A program made the position numbers and the translations under genes. A model generated the notes under the pieces. The model saw nothing but the letters and a program-made list of their open reading frames with translations, ran no database searches and was not told where the DNA came from. Positions 35,787 to 45,527 of a stretch of DNA of 64,000 bases are shown piece by piece; the stretch's first letter is position 1; every line of letters starts with the position of its first letter. The DNA comes from Vibrio furnissii CIP 102972 (GTDB lineage: Bacteria > Pseudomonadota > Gammaproteobacteria > Enterobacterales > Vibrionaceae): contig NZ_ACZP01000014.1 of the NCBI RefSeq assembly GCF_000176175.1, positions 124,001 to 188,000 on the forward strand, given 5' to 3'.

Positions 35787-37943
35787 TTAGAAGGTCACTT
35801 GGTAGTTGAGTGTGTAGGTGCGACCACGACCTTTGTAGTCATACGCGGCGGCATCATACTGCGCCGAGTACAAGATTTGTGCGCGCTGACCCCAAATGGT
35901 GGTGTAATCGCGGTCAAACAGGTTTTGGATACCAAAACCTAAGCTACCGACAGGCAATTGATAGCTGCCGACCAAATCAAACACGGTGTAGCCGTTGAGT
36001 TTGTTATCCGAGGCATCGGTGTAGTCAAACATGGTTTGGCTCTGCACTTTAACAGCCAGCGCGTTGTCCACCCAACGGGCCCAAGCGTTCGCTTTTGAGG
36101 TGCTGGCTTCACCGGCGGTGTAATCTTCCCAACCGTCGTCGCCTTTGACTTCCGAAATCACATAATGACCCGACGCGCCCAGCTGAATGTTTTGGTGTAC
36201 CCAATAAGAGGCGAGCGCTTCTAGACCGTAGACGCGTTTCTTATCTTCAATTTCTTCAATCAGCATGGTGGTTCTGTTGTAAGTCACCGATTTATCCGAT
36301 TGAGAATAGTACGCCGCTGTTTGTAAGTTGAACGCACCCGTATCGAAGCGGTAACCCAATTCTACACTGTCGGTTTTAATGCCCGACATTTTCGAATTGT
36401 TGACGTTGATGCTGTCGTTCAACTGCCAATGATCGCCCACCAATGAATAACTGCCTTGGCCGTAGTATTTGGCCGGATCGGCGAGATCAAAACCTTGGGA
36501 GAAACTCGCCCAGATTTGAGAATCACGGTTGAGGTGATAAATGGTGCCAAGGTTGAACAAGCCCACGCTGTAGTCGGTTTCGCCCCCCGGAACGGCGTCA
36601 GCCGAAGTGCCATTGCCCGCCGCAATTTGGCGTTGTTGGCTGTAACCGACGAAGTCATCAATCTTGTTTTGCAGGTATTGATAGCGCACGCCCCCATCAA
36701 CGCTCCAGTCGTCGGTGATGGCATAATCGGCTTGGACAAAACCCGCAACGGAAAGTACTTCGACACCGGGGTAACGGCCGACTTGCGCATAGGTTTTGTT
36801 GATCAAGTTACCCGAATTGTTCGCGATGGTGGAATCGTACAGCGCTTGGTTGCTGTCAAGTTTGTCTTGATACGCATCCACGCCATACACAAGGTTTAAC
36901 TTGTTAAAGCTTTTGGCCAGCGCCGCTTTGAGTGAAATCACATCAGTGATCTGTTGACCCGAAGATTGGTAGTAAGGTGTGTAAGTCTGGTCTTCTTTTC
37001 GGTACGACGCTTCGGCGATCAATTGATGGCCGAGGAACTGTTCATCGACATACGATGCGCTCAGCATGATGCGTTCGGTACCATGCTCGCGATCTGAATC
37101 GAACCCTTTGCGCACATCAACAAATTTGTTGTTCACAATGTACAAGCCGTACGGCGAATCTTGTTGGCTGTCGTAGTATTGCGCCAGCAAATTCAACTTC
37201 TTGGTTTCCGAGAGATTCACGCCCACCGTGGTGAGGAGATCGACCGTTTCGTTGTATTGCAGCGAGCCTTGCGAAATATCTGGGGTGACGATGATGCCAT
37301 TGCCGTCGTAGAACCCTTGCGTTTTGGTATAAACCACCGAAGCGCGCGCTTGAACGGTGTCATTACCGCCGGCAATGGACTGACCGATTTTGTAGTCGGC
37401 ATCTTCGTTGGAATTAAAGCCCGATGTGCCGCCGACGAAGGTTTCCAATTCCAACTCAGGGCTTTGCGCTTTCTTGGTGATGATGTTGATGACACCGCCG
37501 GATGCGCCCGCGCCATACAGTGACGTGGCACCAGACAGCACTTCAATGCGATCGATGTTAAACGGATCAATCGAATCCAGATGACGGCTGATGTGACGTG
37601 ACGATTGCAGCGACACACCATCAATCATCACCAACATGTTGCGGCCACGTAGGTTTTGTCCGTAGTTGGTGCGCGCGCCACTGCTGACATCCAGTGACGG
37701 AATGGCCGTTGCCAAAATTTCGCCAAGTGATTTACCGCCGCGGTATTCCTGTTCAATCTGCGCCGATTCGATGTACCACACCGTGCCGGGAATGTCGCTG
37801 ATCGCTTTGGGAGTGCGGCTTGCCACCACCACCACTTTCTCTTGTGCTTTAATCTCTTCTGCTTGGGCTGAAAATACGGTCGTTGCAGCGGTGACCGCGG
37901 CAGCAATGGTACAAAGTTTGAAACTGCGTGTTAGAAATTCCAT
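35787..37943 (-). CDS. iutA: TonB-dependent ferric aerobactin receptor
   Basis: 718 residues from ATG 37943 (AGAGAA upstream; a GTG 36 bases earlier is in frame). Signal peptide ends at FSAQA; TonB-box-like EKVVVVAS follows. Plug domain has SLDVSSGARTNYGQNLRGRNML and LYGAGASGGVINIITKK; the barrel ends in TLNYQVTF. The sequence parallels E. coli IutA over its length, e.g. RYQYLQNKIDDFVGYSQQRQ and NLFDRDYTTIWGQRAQ. It imports Fe(III)-aerobactin across the outer membrane. Next to iutR and the vat transporter. A Fur box lies near 38180. The hydroxamate substrate is inferred from similarity. Confidence 0.93.
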   Translation of the reverse strand: MEFLTRSFKLCTIAAAVTAATTVFSAQAEEIKAQEKVVVVASRTPKAISDIPGTVWYIESAQIEQEYRGGKSLGEILATAIPSLDVSSGARTNYGQNLRGRNMLVMIDGVSLQSSRHISRHLDSIDPFNIDRIEVLSGATSLYGAGASGGVINIITKKAQSPELELETFVGGTSGFNSNEDADYKIGQSIAGGNDTVQARASVVYTKTQGFYDGNGIIVTPDISQGSLQYNETVDLLTTVGVNLSETKKLNLLAQYYDSQQDSPYGLYIVNNKFVDVRKGFDSDREHGTERIMLSASYVDEQFLGHQLIAEASYRKEDQTYTPYYQSSGQQITDVISLKAALAKSFNKLNLVYGVDAYQDKLDSNQALYDSTIANNSGNLINKTYAQVGRYPGVEVLSVAGFVQADYAITDDWSVDGGVRYQYLQNKIDDFVGYSQQRQIAAGNGTSADAVPGGETDYSVGLFNLGTIYHLNRDSQIWASFSQGFDLADPAKYYGQGSYSLVGDHWQLNDSINVNNSKMSGIKTDSVELGYRFDTGAFNLQTAAYYSQSDKSVTYNRTTMLIEEIEDKKRVYGLEALASYWVHQNIQLGASGHYVISEVKGDDGWEDYTAGEASTSKANAWARWVDNALAVKVQSQTMFDYTDASDNKLNGYTVFDLVGSYQLPVGSLGFGIQNLFDRDYTTIWGQRAQILYSAQYDAAAYDYKGRGRTYTLNYQVTF

Positions 37944-38171
37944 TTTATTCTCTGTGTTGAATCTCAGGCAAAGCGCCACGAATTCTGCGACTCATGTGCG
38001 TATTTTGACCGTGGTTTGGCTCAATAAGCGCATCGTCCGATGTGAGCTGACTCGGACGCGCTTACGCTCGTGAAAAGACACAAAATGCGATGATGCATAC
38101 GGGCTGACCGTTCAAACCGCACGCTTCAACGCCATGATCAAGCGATGAACGCCACTGCTTTTCTGATTACA

Positions 38172-38190
38172 AATAAGAATCATTATTATT
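38172..38190 (-). promoter_or_regulatory. Fur box upstream of iutA
   Basis: AATAAGAATCATTATTATT matches the 19-bp Fur consensus (GATAATGATAATCATTATC) well on the right half and partly on the left. Expected iron-dependent repression of iutA. Confidence 0.65.
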
Positions 38191-38214
38191 GTACTTTCGC
38201 ATTCAAAAAACAAT
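38188..38214. promoter_or_regulatory. 27-bp element, iutA copy (candidate IutR operator)
   Basis: Begins ATTGTACTTTCGCA and ends ACAAT; identical to the element at 39369-39395 at 22 of 27 positions. It abuts the Fur box. Confidence 0.5.
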
Positions 38215-38339
38215 ACACAAGCGTACAATTATTTATAATTTGGATAATTAAAGGAATAACCCATCATCTGGGTGAAACGCCTGGCAGGGAAAAACAAGAA
38301 GTAATTCAGCCGAGATAACCTCGGCTGAACAAAAGAAAG

Positions 38340-39305
38340 TTATTGAAATGAATGGGATTTGCTTGCGATGCTGTCGATCAGCGCTTCACGTTGAAGCGGC
38401 GTGACGTTCATGACGTCGTTATAGGTCCGTGTCATGACGCGAATGTCATTCTCCAGCAATTGAACCAGTTTTTTCGCCGCAGCCTGATTCTCTCCATCCA
38501 ATACAAGCTCGATGATATCCAATCGGCGCTGGCACGCTTTGCTCACCGACGACTGCAGATGCATCGAGACCAGATCGGTCGCTTTGCGCAACCGGTTATG
38601 TTGCTGCATGGTGCCAAGCAAAAATCGATTTCCGGAACACGCCGCAAGTAACTCATGAAACTCGGCACTGAGGTGAAACAACTGGCTGGCATTGATACTT
38701 TGCGGGCTGGCGATCGCCTGCTGATGTTTGTCTCGGCAGCGTTCAAACGCCGCGCGATCCAACTGCCAACTCGGCTCCAATAAACCTGCAGGTTCAAAAA
38801 TCAAACGACAGCGATAGCTTTCGGTGTGGCGTTCCAATGTATTGAGCACGCCATCCAAGTGCCATTTATATCCGGGACTGCGGCGCACAATGGCATCGTT
38901 TTCCAACAGTCGCAGCACCTGTTGAATCTCGCCGCGATTGGCGTCATAGCGCTGCTGCAACTCCTTTTCGGAGAAGGTGGATTCCATGTCGCCAAAAAAC
39001 AGGTCGGTCAACAAACGCAGATAGAGTTCATCCAATCGCGATTGCTGACTGCTCACATTGTCGATCGCTTGTATTTCGGTGGCATCCACCAACAGCACAA
39101 ACCCTTTGTAAGGCACCGCTTTGCAAATGCCCCGCTCACACAAGTGCTTGAGTACCGTGCGCACCGGCGTGCGCGATACTTCAAACGCTTGCGCCAGTGA
39201 CGATTCATTCAGGCTGCTGCCGGCTTTCAACTCGTCCGCTTTAAATCGGGACACCATTTTAAACAGCAGTTCTTGTTGCAGCCGCGTATTGGCGCTCTTA
39301 TCCAT
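38340..39305 (-). CDS. iutR: GntR-family regulator of aerobactin uptake
   Basis: 321 residues from ATG 39305 (a GTG at 39317 would add four). N-terminal GntR winged helix (about 5-70) with LNESSLAQAFEVSRTPVRTVLKHL. A second winged-helix-like segment follows (about 90-155, FSEKELQQRYDANRGEIQQVLRLLENDAIV). The C-terminal all-helical part (from about 165) is FCD-like with FHELLAACSGN. In V. vulnificus, IutR is a GntR repressor beside iutA, so this is the likely equivalent. Same strand as iutA; expected to repress iutA and perhaps its own gene, relieved by siderophore. The double winged helix is unusual for the family. Confidence 0.82.
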   Translation of the reverse strand: MDKSANTRLQQELLFKMVSRFKADELKAGSSLNESSLAQAFEVSRTPVRTVLKHLCERGICKAVPYKGFVLLVDATEIQAIDNVSSQQSRLDELYLRLLTDLFFGDMESTFSEKELQQRYDANRGEIQQVLRLLENDAIVRRSPGYKWHLDGVLNTLERHTESYRCRLIFEPAGLLEPSWQLDRAAFERCRDKHQQAIASPQSINASQLFHLSAEFHELLAACSGNRFLLGTMQQHNRLRKATDLVSMHLQSSVSKACQRRLDIIELVLDGENQAAAKKLVQLLENDIRVMTRTYNDVMNVTPLQREALIDSIASKSHSFQ

Positions 39306-39368
39306 ATCCGTGATCACATCGATTGATTGTTGGCTTTATGGTAAACACAAAGCTGCCCCTTTGCCAAA

Positions 39369-39395
39369 ATTGTATTTTCGCAACCAGAATACAAT
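39369..39395. promoter_or_regulatory. 27-bp element, iutR copy (candidate IutR operator)
   Basis: ATTGTAT-N13-ATACAAT, a perfect 7-bp-arm dyad 64-90 bases before the iutR start, matching the iutA-upstream element at 22 of 27 positions. Confidence 0.5.
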
Positions 39396-39410
39396 CTGCT
39401 TTTACATACT

Positions 39411-39448
39411 GTTAGTACAAACGGTTCATATAATCCGTTAGTACAAAC
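39411..39448. repeat. Two direct copies of GTTAGTACAAAC
   Basis: Exact 12-base copies at 39411-39422 and 39437-39448, spaced 26 bases start to start, in the gap between vatB and iutR. Possible activator or regulator sites. Confidence 0.6.
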
Positions 39449-39504
39449 CAACCACTTGGCAGTCCAACGGAACAATCCAACTGAAGGGGCAAGCCGTGAG
39501 CGGG

Positions 39505-41499
39505 TTAGCGTCTCATGAGGTAAAGGAAGTAGCCGCCGCCGATCAGCGATGCGAGTAACCCTGCGGGGAATTGCCAAGGAAACCACAAGGTTCGACCGAT
39601 CCAATCCGCGCACACCATAATGATTGCGCCGAGCAAAGCGGCGGTCAGCAGTTGAGGCACAGCGCGATATTGATGCAGCGAACGCGCCATGTGCGGCGCC
39701 AACAGGCCAATGAAGCTCAGGGGGCCAATCACAATCGTGCACAGTGTCGTCAGCCCCGCCACCAACAAAAGCAGTACCAGACGCACCATTTTGACATCAA
39801 CGCCAATGCTTTGGGCGGTGGTGTTGCCCAAGCCAATCAGTTCAATCCAGCGATGCAGGCTCAGCGCCAACGCGCCGATGATGGTCACGCCAACCGCCAG
39901 TAAAGTAACATCTTGCGCGGCCACCAGATAAGTCGACCCTGACAGCCAAGTGAGCAGCGCGGTCGCGTTGTCGCCACCCGAACTCATTACCACACGCAGC
40001 AAGGCATCCAAGCCAGCGCTCAGTGCAATACCGGTTAACAAGGTTTGCGTGGGCGCAAAATTGTGCTTTCTGCCCATCGCCCACACCAACGCTGTTACGG
40101 ACACCGCGCCCAAACACCCCAGCAACATTTGCTGCTCACGGCTCACGGTTAGCCCCAATTGCGTTCCTAGCACTAACGCCAGCGCCGCGCCAGAGCTGAT
40201 GCCCAATACTTCTGGGCTCGCCATCGGGTTATTGGAAATGCGTTGAATAATAGTGCCCGCGAACGCTAAGCCGATTCCCGCCCCCAGTGCAACCAGCACG
40301 CGAGGCGCGCGCAGTTCAAACAACGAGGGCGTGAGTGCGAAATTCCACCCCGCTTGGTTTTTCCCCACCACCACCGCAAAAATACACAAGCCGATCAACA
40401 CCATCGCCAAGATCAGCAGCACTTTGCGGCAATCAACAAACTGATAATGGCCGACTGATTCCGATCGTGCTTTGAGTTCCGATTTCAAATGGGTGCGTTG
40501 CAGCAACCACAATAAAAATGGCGCGCCCAGCAAGGCGGTCATCGCGCCAGTCGGTAGCAGTTCACCGCCCGCGCCTGAAAACGGCTGAACCACAAGATCC
40601 ACCATTAGCAGCAGCGTGCTGCCGATCGCGCCACTCAGCGCAATTTGTTGGGTTAACGTTCTCGCGCCCAGCATGCGCGCAATAGCTGGCGCAACGATAC
40701 CGACAAAGCCAATCAACCCCACTTCACTCACCACTGCGGCGGTCATGAATATTGCCAGTGACAAACACAGCAGCTTGATTTGCTTAATATTGACGCCCAA
40801 TGACGTCGCCACTTGGTCGCCAAACTGCAATGCTGATAACGGGCGTTGCAACATAAGCAACAACCCCGCTGGCAAAAACACCGCAGGTAGCAACGTTTGA
40901 GTGCTCGACCAATCATTCTGATTGAGCGCGCCGGCGCCCCACACGAATAAGCTGGTCAAGCGCTGTTCATGCAACATCAACATCATGGTATTAAGGGAGC
41001 CAAGAAACAGGCTGACCACCATCCCTGCTAACACCATGTGCAGCGGCGAATAGCCTCGGGAAGCGCTGAGCGCAAACACCAATCCGGTGGCCATGCATCC
41101 GCCCATGAAGGCTGGAACAAAGCCCGGCACACTCCATTGTATCGGCACAAACAACATGCCAAGAATGATGCCAAACTCCGCGCCAGCCGCGACGCCGAGT
41201 GTGGTGGGCGAAGCGATCGGGTTGCGCAGCACAAACTGCATCACGCATCCGGCAACCGCCAACGCAAAGCCACACAACAGTGCCATGCTCAAGCGTGGTA
41301 AATAAGTTAGCTGAGTGATCAAATGCTGGTAGTTCGATGCATCGAAATGAAACAGCGTGTCCCAGATCAGGCCGATGCCCTCGGCATACGGCGCGGTCAT
41401 ATGAAGCATTACGCCGATGAACGCGATTACCGCAACCAACGGGAAGACGGTGCGACTCATCGGCAACATTTGGCGAGGCGGGGTTTGTACGCTATCCAT
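39505..41499 (-). CDS. vatB: Ferric-hydroxamate ABC permease, fused double-length (FhuB/VatB-like)
   Basis: 664 residues made of two BtuC/FecCD permease halves (about 1-330 and 345-664), each with about ten helices. Coupling loops GFVGIVAPAIARML (first half) and SFIGLLAPHMARSL (second half) contact the ATPase. The fused arrangement is that of E. coli FhuB. Its ATG directly follows the vatD stop. Moves Fe(III)-aerobactin and probably other hydroxamates into the cytoplasm. Confidence 0.92.
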   Translation of the reverse strand: MDSVQTPPRQMLPMSRTVFPLVAVIAFIGVMLHMTAPYAEGIGLIWDTLFHFDASNYQHLITQLTYLPRLSMALLCGFALAVAGCVMQFVLRNPIASPTTLGVAAGAEFGIILGMLFVPIQWSVPGFVPAFMGGCMATGLVFALSASRGYSPLHMVLAGMVVSLFLGSLNTMMLMLHEQRLTSLFVWGAGALNQNDWSSTQTLLPAVFLPAGLLLMLQRPLSALQFGDQVATSLGVNIKQIKLLCLSLAIFMTAAVVSEVGLIGFVGIVAPAIARMLGARTLTQQIALSGAIGSTLLLMVDLVVQPFSGAGGELLPTGAMTALLGAPFLLWLLQRTHLKSELKARSESVGHYQFVDCRKVLLILAMVLIGLCIFAVVVGKNQAGWNFALTPSLFELRAPRVLVALGAGIGLAFAGTIIQRISNNPMASPEVLGISSGAALALVLGTQLGLTVSREQQMLLGCLGAVSVTALVWAMGRKHNFAPTQTLLTGIALSAGLDALLRVVMSSGGDNATALLTWLSGSTYLVAAQDVTLLAVGVTIIGALALSLHRWIELIGLGNTTAQSIGVDVKMVRLVLLLLVAGLTTLCTIVIGPLSFIGLLAPHMARSLHQYRAVPQLLTAALLGAIIMVCADWIGRTLWFPWQFPAGLLASLIGGGYFLYLMRR

Positions 41500-42393
41500 T
41501 TATTGGCCAATCAACTGTTGCGTAATGTGGTCACTAAAGCGCTGCGCTGCGATTAAACCGCCAAAAGTCCAAATCGCGGGCAGTTCGTAGACTGAATCAC
41601 TGCGGGTGAATGCCATGGCTTGCCACAACGGCGACTGCGTCAGTTGCTGATGTGCAGTCGGCTCCAAAGGCCCGAAGATCATCACGCGGCTATGTTGGTG
41701 CTCAGCCACTTTGGCAATGCCCGCGGTGGTAAAGCCCCACAGGTTCGTGGCTTCCTGCCAGTCGTTCTTGAGCCCCATCGCGCGGATCGTCGCATCCGCC
41801 AACGAGCCTTGGCTGTGAATGCGCAGCGTTTTGTCGTTGATAAAACGCACAAACAGCAACGGCTTATCGGCGGCGCCAGCCATGCGTACTTTGTCACCAT
41901 TGGCCGCCAAACGTTGCTTGGTTTGTTCAATCACGTGCTCAGCTTGGGCTTGTTTATCCAACAGCAACCCCAACGAGCGCGTCGTAGATTGCGCAGCTTG
42001 CAGCGGCGCACGTTGATCGTCATACAAGGTATACACCAACACCGGGGCGATTTTATTGAGCTGCGCGTACGCGGCGGCCATGTGTTTGCTGATCAAAATG
42101 ACATCGGGTTTGAGCTCGGTGAGTAACTCCAAATTCGGTTCGCGGCGAGAGCCCACATCCGTCACAGCTTGTGGCAATGTCGGTTCCACCACCCACTGGC
42201 GGTACCCTGCTGCATCAGCCACGCCGATGGGTTGCACGCCCAAACTCAATACGGTTTCTGCCAATCCCCAATCCAAGGCGATGACGTTTTGAGGCGGCGA
42301 CTCGAACGACGCCACCCCCATTTCATGCGTCACGTCGAAGGCATACGAAGAAAAAGTGCAGATTGAAAGCAGCAATACGATGACTTTATTCAC
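41500..42393 (-). CDS. vatD: Ferric-hydroxamate periplasmic binding protein (FhuD/VatD-like)
   Basis: 297 residues with a signal peptide ending near FSSYAFD. Class III (TroA/FhuD-like) binding protein, with VIALDWGLAETVLSLGVQPIGVADAAGY and RREPNLELLTELKPDVILIS. Lies between ATPase and permease genes in the FhuC-D-B order. Binds the siderophore after IutA import and hands it to VatB. Confidence 0.9.
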   Translation of the reverse strand: MNKVIVLLLSICTFSSYAFDVTHEMGVASFESPPQNVIALDWGLAETVLSLGVQPIGVADAAGYRQWVVEPTLPQAVTDVGSRREPNLELLTELKPDVILISKHMAAAYAQLNKIAPVLVYTLYDDQRAPLQAAQSTTRSLGLLLDKQAQAEHVIEQTKQRLAANGDKVRMAGAADKPLLFVRFINDKTLRIHSQGSLADATIRAMGLKNDWQEATNLWGFTTAGIAKVAEHQHSRVMIFGPLEPTAHQQLTQSPLWQAMAFTRSDSVYELPAIWTFGGLIAAQRFSDHITQQLIGQ

Positions 42394-42410
42394 AATGAAG
42401 TCCTTGTCAT

Positions 42411-43178
42411 TTAAGGGATATAACTGATGGGCGTACCGGTTTTCGGATGCGGGAACAGCGCCAATTCCATACCGTAGATCTGTTGCAGCGTGGCTGGTGT
42501 CATTAATTCGTCTGGCGTGCCGGAGGCAATCACCTTCCCGCCCCGAAGCGCGATCAAGGTGTCGCTGAATTTGGCCGCCATGTTCACATCGTGCAGCACC
42601 ATAATCACGGTAAGATTTAACGTACGATTCAACTCTTTGATCAGTGCCAGTAGTTCGTATTGATGCGCCACGTCCAGTGCCGATGTCGGTTCATCGAGCA
42701 AAATGCATTGGCTCTGCTGCGCCAGTAGCATCGCCACCCAAGCACGTTGCCGCTCACCGCCAGACAGCGTCGCCACAAATCGATCCGCAAACGCATTTAA
42801 ACCCACCTGCGTAATGGCTTGCTCGACAATATGATGATCGTCTTTGCTATAGCGGCCAAATGCGCCTTTCCATGGATAACGCCCAAAGCGCACCAGTTCA
42901 CGTACGGTGACACCGTCGGTGATCGGCGGATGCTGCGGCAAGTAAGCCACACGGTGAGCAAATTCAAGATGAGAGTATGAAGCAACGCTTTGTTGGTCGT
43001 AGAACACCTGTCCCTGCGTGGGCGCATTCTGGCGACTCAACAGCTTGATCAATGTCGATTTACCACAGCCATTATGTCCCAGCAATGTGGTGATTTTTTG
43101 GGGTTCAAAGGTGAGCGTGGTCGGCGATAAAATCGTCTTCCCGTCTATATCAAAGGACGCATCGACAAGTTGGTACAT
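42411..43178 (-). CDS. vatC: Ferric-hydroxamate ABC ATPase (FhuC/VatC-like)
   Basis: 255 residues, FecE/FhuC type: Walker A GHNGCGKSTLIKLL, signature LSGGERQRAWVAMLLAQ, Walker B CILLDEPTSALD, H-loop VLHDVNMAAKF. First gene of the vatCDB operon, with a strong Fur box 62-76 bases upstream of the ATG. Powers siderophore uptake. Confidence 0.93.
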   Translation of the reverse strand: MYQLVDASFDIDGKTILSPTTLTFEPQKITTLLGHNGCGKSTLIKLLSRQNAPTQGQVFYDQQSVASYSHLEFAHRVAYLPQHPPITDGVTVRELVRFGRYPWKGAFGRYSKDDHHIVEQAITQVGLNAFADRFVATLSGGERQRAWVAMLLAQQSQCILLDEPTSALDVAHQYELLALIKELNRTLNLTVIMVLHDVNMAAKFSDTLIALRGGKVIASGTPDELMTPATLQQIYGMELALFPHPKTGTPISYIP

Positions 43179-43239
43179 GGCGGATTACAACGTGAGTGAT
43201 CAGTGATGAGCCCAGCATGTTAACAGATGACAATATGAA

Positions 43240-43254
43240 TGATAACTATTTTCA
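43240..43254 (-). promoter_or_regulatory. Fur box upstream of vatC
   Basis: TGATAACTATTTTCA matches the 7-1-7 Fur core TGATAATNATTATCA closely (two mismatches outside the spacer). Confidence 0.75.
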
Positions 43255-43801
43255 TAACTAATCCTTATGCCTCGTACTCACCCCAACCGTCTCATTCGTC
43301 GTCCGGATTGCGCAGCACGTCGCCACTCAAATCCCCCCATGTTGAGCAGCGTTCGGCACATTTACGCCAACCATCCCATCAGATTCGAGATTGATTTCTA
43401 TTTTTTCACCAAGATTTGAAGCGTATTCACATGATTTTTTCAGAATAAAAAAACATATTTTCCGCGCACTCGTTTGCGTGATAAAAAATGAATACACCCA
43501 AATAAACACCTACCCCTTTAGGGTTAGTTTAATTGACGTTTTTATTTAAATTTTGCGTAAATAAATACAATTGCACGATATTTATTCATCGTCATAATTA
43601 TGACTGCGTCAAAATTTACATGTTTATGGCATGTATCAAATTATTAACATAAATTATTTTATATTTAATCAATAATCCATATCGAAAATCGAATCGATTA
43701 ATGGTAACTTGCACGCCTTGCGGTAAAAATACGGATCAAATTTACATATACGGACATGGTTTACTTTGTAATCAAAATAATAAATCAAGGTATATCAAGA
43801 T
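43255..43801. other. Intergenic region between vatC and the chemoreceptor gene
   Basis: About 550 bases, AT-rich in the second half. A Nar-box-like TACCCCT-TT-AGGGTTA sits at 43511-43526, 276 bases before the chemoreceptor ATG. A 60-codon minus-strand frame at 43327-43509 has no Shine-Dalgarno site or family and is not called. Confidence 0.5.
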
Positions 43802-45433
43802 ATGTTTATCAAGAATCTTTCGATAGCAAAGAAGATTTCTTTTTCTTTTCTGATCATCGCTCTGATTAATATTGCCTTCGGCGTGTTCTTATCGACAGAA
43901 CTGAAGAGTATTAAGGCAGAACTGCTGAACTACACCGACGACACCTTGCCTGCCGTGGAACGTGTAGACGCGATTCGCGATGATCTTTCGCGTTGGAGAC
44001 GCTCTCAATTTGTCGCGTATACATTAGATGACGCTGATAAAATAAGTAATCAAATTGCGGGAAACATTCGCAAAAGAAACGAAATTGCTCGTGAATTAGA
44101 AGCTTACGGAAAAACTGTTTGGCCGGGAGAAGAAGAGCAAACGTTTAAACGAATCATGCGTAACTGGGAAATTTATCTCGGTACGATGGATCAATATAAC
44201 GCCGCCATGTTAGCGAACGACAAAGTCAAAGCACAACCTATTCTTGCCTCATCTTTATCTGCTTTCCAAGACCTTGACGCTGAACTGGGCGAACTGATTC
44301 AAGTGCTTAAAAAAGCCATGGAAGATAATAAACGTCATATTCTGACCTCGGTAAATGACTTAAGTACGTCTTCAATTACAAGCAACATCATTATTCTCGT
44401 CATGATGATTGCAATGACGTTGGTATTAACTCGTCTGATCTGTGGCCCACTTAAATTAGTGGTAGAACAAGCGAACTTGATTGCGAAAGGCGATCTCTCC
44501 AGCAGCATCGATCGCGACGCCATCGGCAACGACGAATTGGGCGAACTGGCTGATGCCACCAGCAAAATGCAAGACGACCTGCGCCAAGTGATCGACAACG
44601 TGATTGCCGCAGTCACTCAATTGAGCAGCGCTGTGGAAGAAATGACGCAAATTTCCGATTTGTCTGCGGCGGGCATGAAAGATCAGCAACTGCAAATCAC
44701 TCACATCGCCACCGCGATGACTGAGATGAAAGCGGCGGTAGCCGACGTCGCACGCAACACTGATGAATCCGCCCGCCAAGCCAGTGAAGCCAATGAGCGA
44801 ACACAGCACGGCGTGCGTGAAACGCAGCATATGGTCGATACCATTGAAGACGTGGCGAACGTGATCGGCAATGCTGGTGACACCGTGACCGAGCTGGAAC
44901 TGCAATCCAGCAAGATCAACGTGATTGTGGATGTGATTCGCGACATTGCTGACCAAACCAACCTGCTGGCATTGAACGCCGCGATTGAAGCTGCACGTGC
45001 CGGTGAATCAGGCCGTGGTTTTGCTGTGGTGGCTGATGAAGTGCGCACACTGGCAGGCCGCACGCAGCAATCGACCGCAGAAATCACCACCATCATCGAG
45101 CAGTTGCAAACGCTGGCCAAAGACGCCAAATCAGCGACCGAATTGTCACGCACCAGCATCACCGGCTGCGCGCAACAAGGCCTGCAATCGAAGCAGTTGA
45201 TGGGTGAAATCGAAAGTGCGATTGCCGACATTTCGGACATGGGCAGTCAAATCGCGACCGCCTGTAACCAACAAGATTCAGTCGCAGAAGAACTCAGCCG
45301 CAGCATTGAAAACATCCACTTTGCTTCGCAGGAAGTTTCGCAAGGCTCAGAGCAAACGGCGCAAGCCTGCCGCGAACTCAGCCAGTTGTCTGTGTCGCTC
45401 CAAGAAGTCATGGGACGTTTTAAACTGAGCTGA
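43802..45433 (+). CDS. Methyl-accepting chemotaxis protein
   Basis: 543 residues: membrane helix 1 (about 11-31), periplasmic four-helix-bundle ligand domain (about 32-190), helix 2 (about 196-217), HAMP (about 218-270) and a cytoplasmic signalling domain whose tip, [30 protein letters not shown] (about 385-420), is fully conserved. No C-terminal NWETF-type tether. It signals through CheW/CheA to the flagellar motor. Ligand unknown; the adjacent racemase gene, also adjacent in V. cholerae as I recall, hints at amino-acid-related sensing, but that is inference. AAGG lies 12 bases before the ATG. Confidence 0.93.
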   Translation: MFIKNLSIAKKISFSFLIIALINIAFGVFLSTELKSIKAELLNYTDDTLPAVERVDAIRDDLSRWRRSQFVAYTLDDADKISNQIAGNIRKRNEIARELEAYGKTVWPGEEEQTFKRIMRNWEIYLGTMDQYNAAMLANDKVKAQPILASSLSAFQDLDAELGELIQVLKKAMEDNKRHILTSVNDLSTSSITSNIIILVMMIAMTLVLTRLICGPLKLVVEQANLIAKGDLSSSIDRDAIGNDELGELADATSKMQDDLRQVIDNVIAAVTQLSSAVEEMTQISDLSAAGMKDQQLQITHIATAMTEMKAAVADVARNTDESARQASEANERTQHGVRETQHMVDTIEDVANVIGNAGDTVTELELQSSKINVIVDVIRDIADQTNLLALNAAIEAARAGESGRGFAVVADEVRTLAGRTQQSTAEITTIIEQLQTLAKDAKSATELSRTSITGCAQQGLQSKQLMGEIESAIADISDMGSQIATACNQQDSVAEELSRSIENIHFASQEVSQGSEQTAQACRELSQLSVSLQEVMGRFKLS

Positions 45434-45527
45434 TCGTCACGCACTCCGGCGCCGTCGGAGTGCATGATTTCCGCTGTCTGATCCGTAGATTTACCCAACC
45501 ACTCACGTATTTTCGTATGGAGACATT

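Larger units (their letters stand above)
37944..38339 (-). promoter_or_regulatory. iutA upstream region
   Basis: About 400 non-coding bases containing a Fur box (38172-38190) and, overlapping its edge, the 27-bp element shared with iutR. Both lie about 230-270 bases before the iutA ATG, implying a long 5' leader; nothing else recognisable. Confidence 0.6.

Noticed and set aside
43327..43509. 60-codon minus-strand frame upstream of the chemoreceptor
   Set aside because: No Shine-Dalgarno, no family and AT-rich composition; chance frame.
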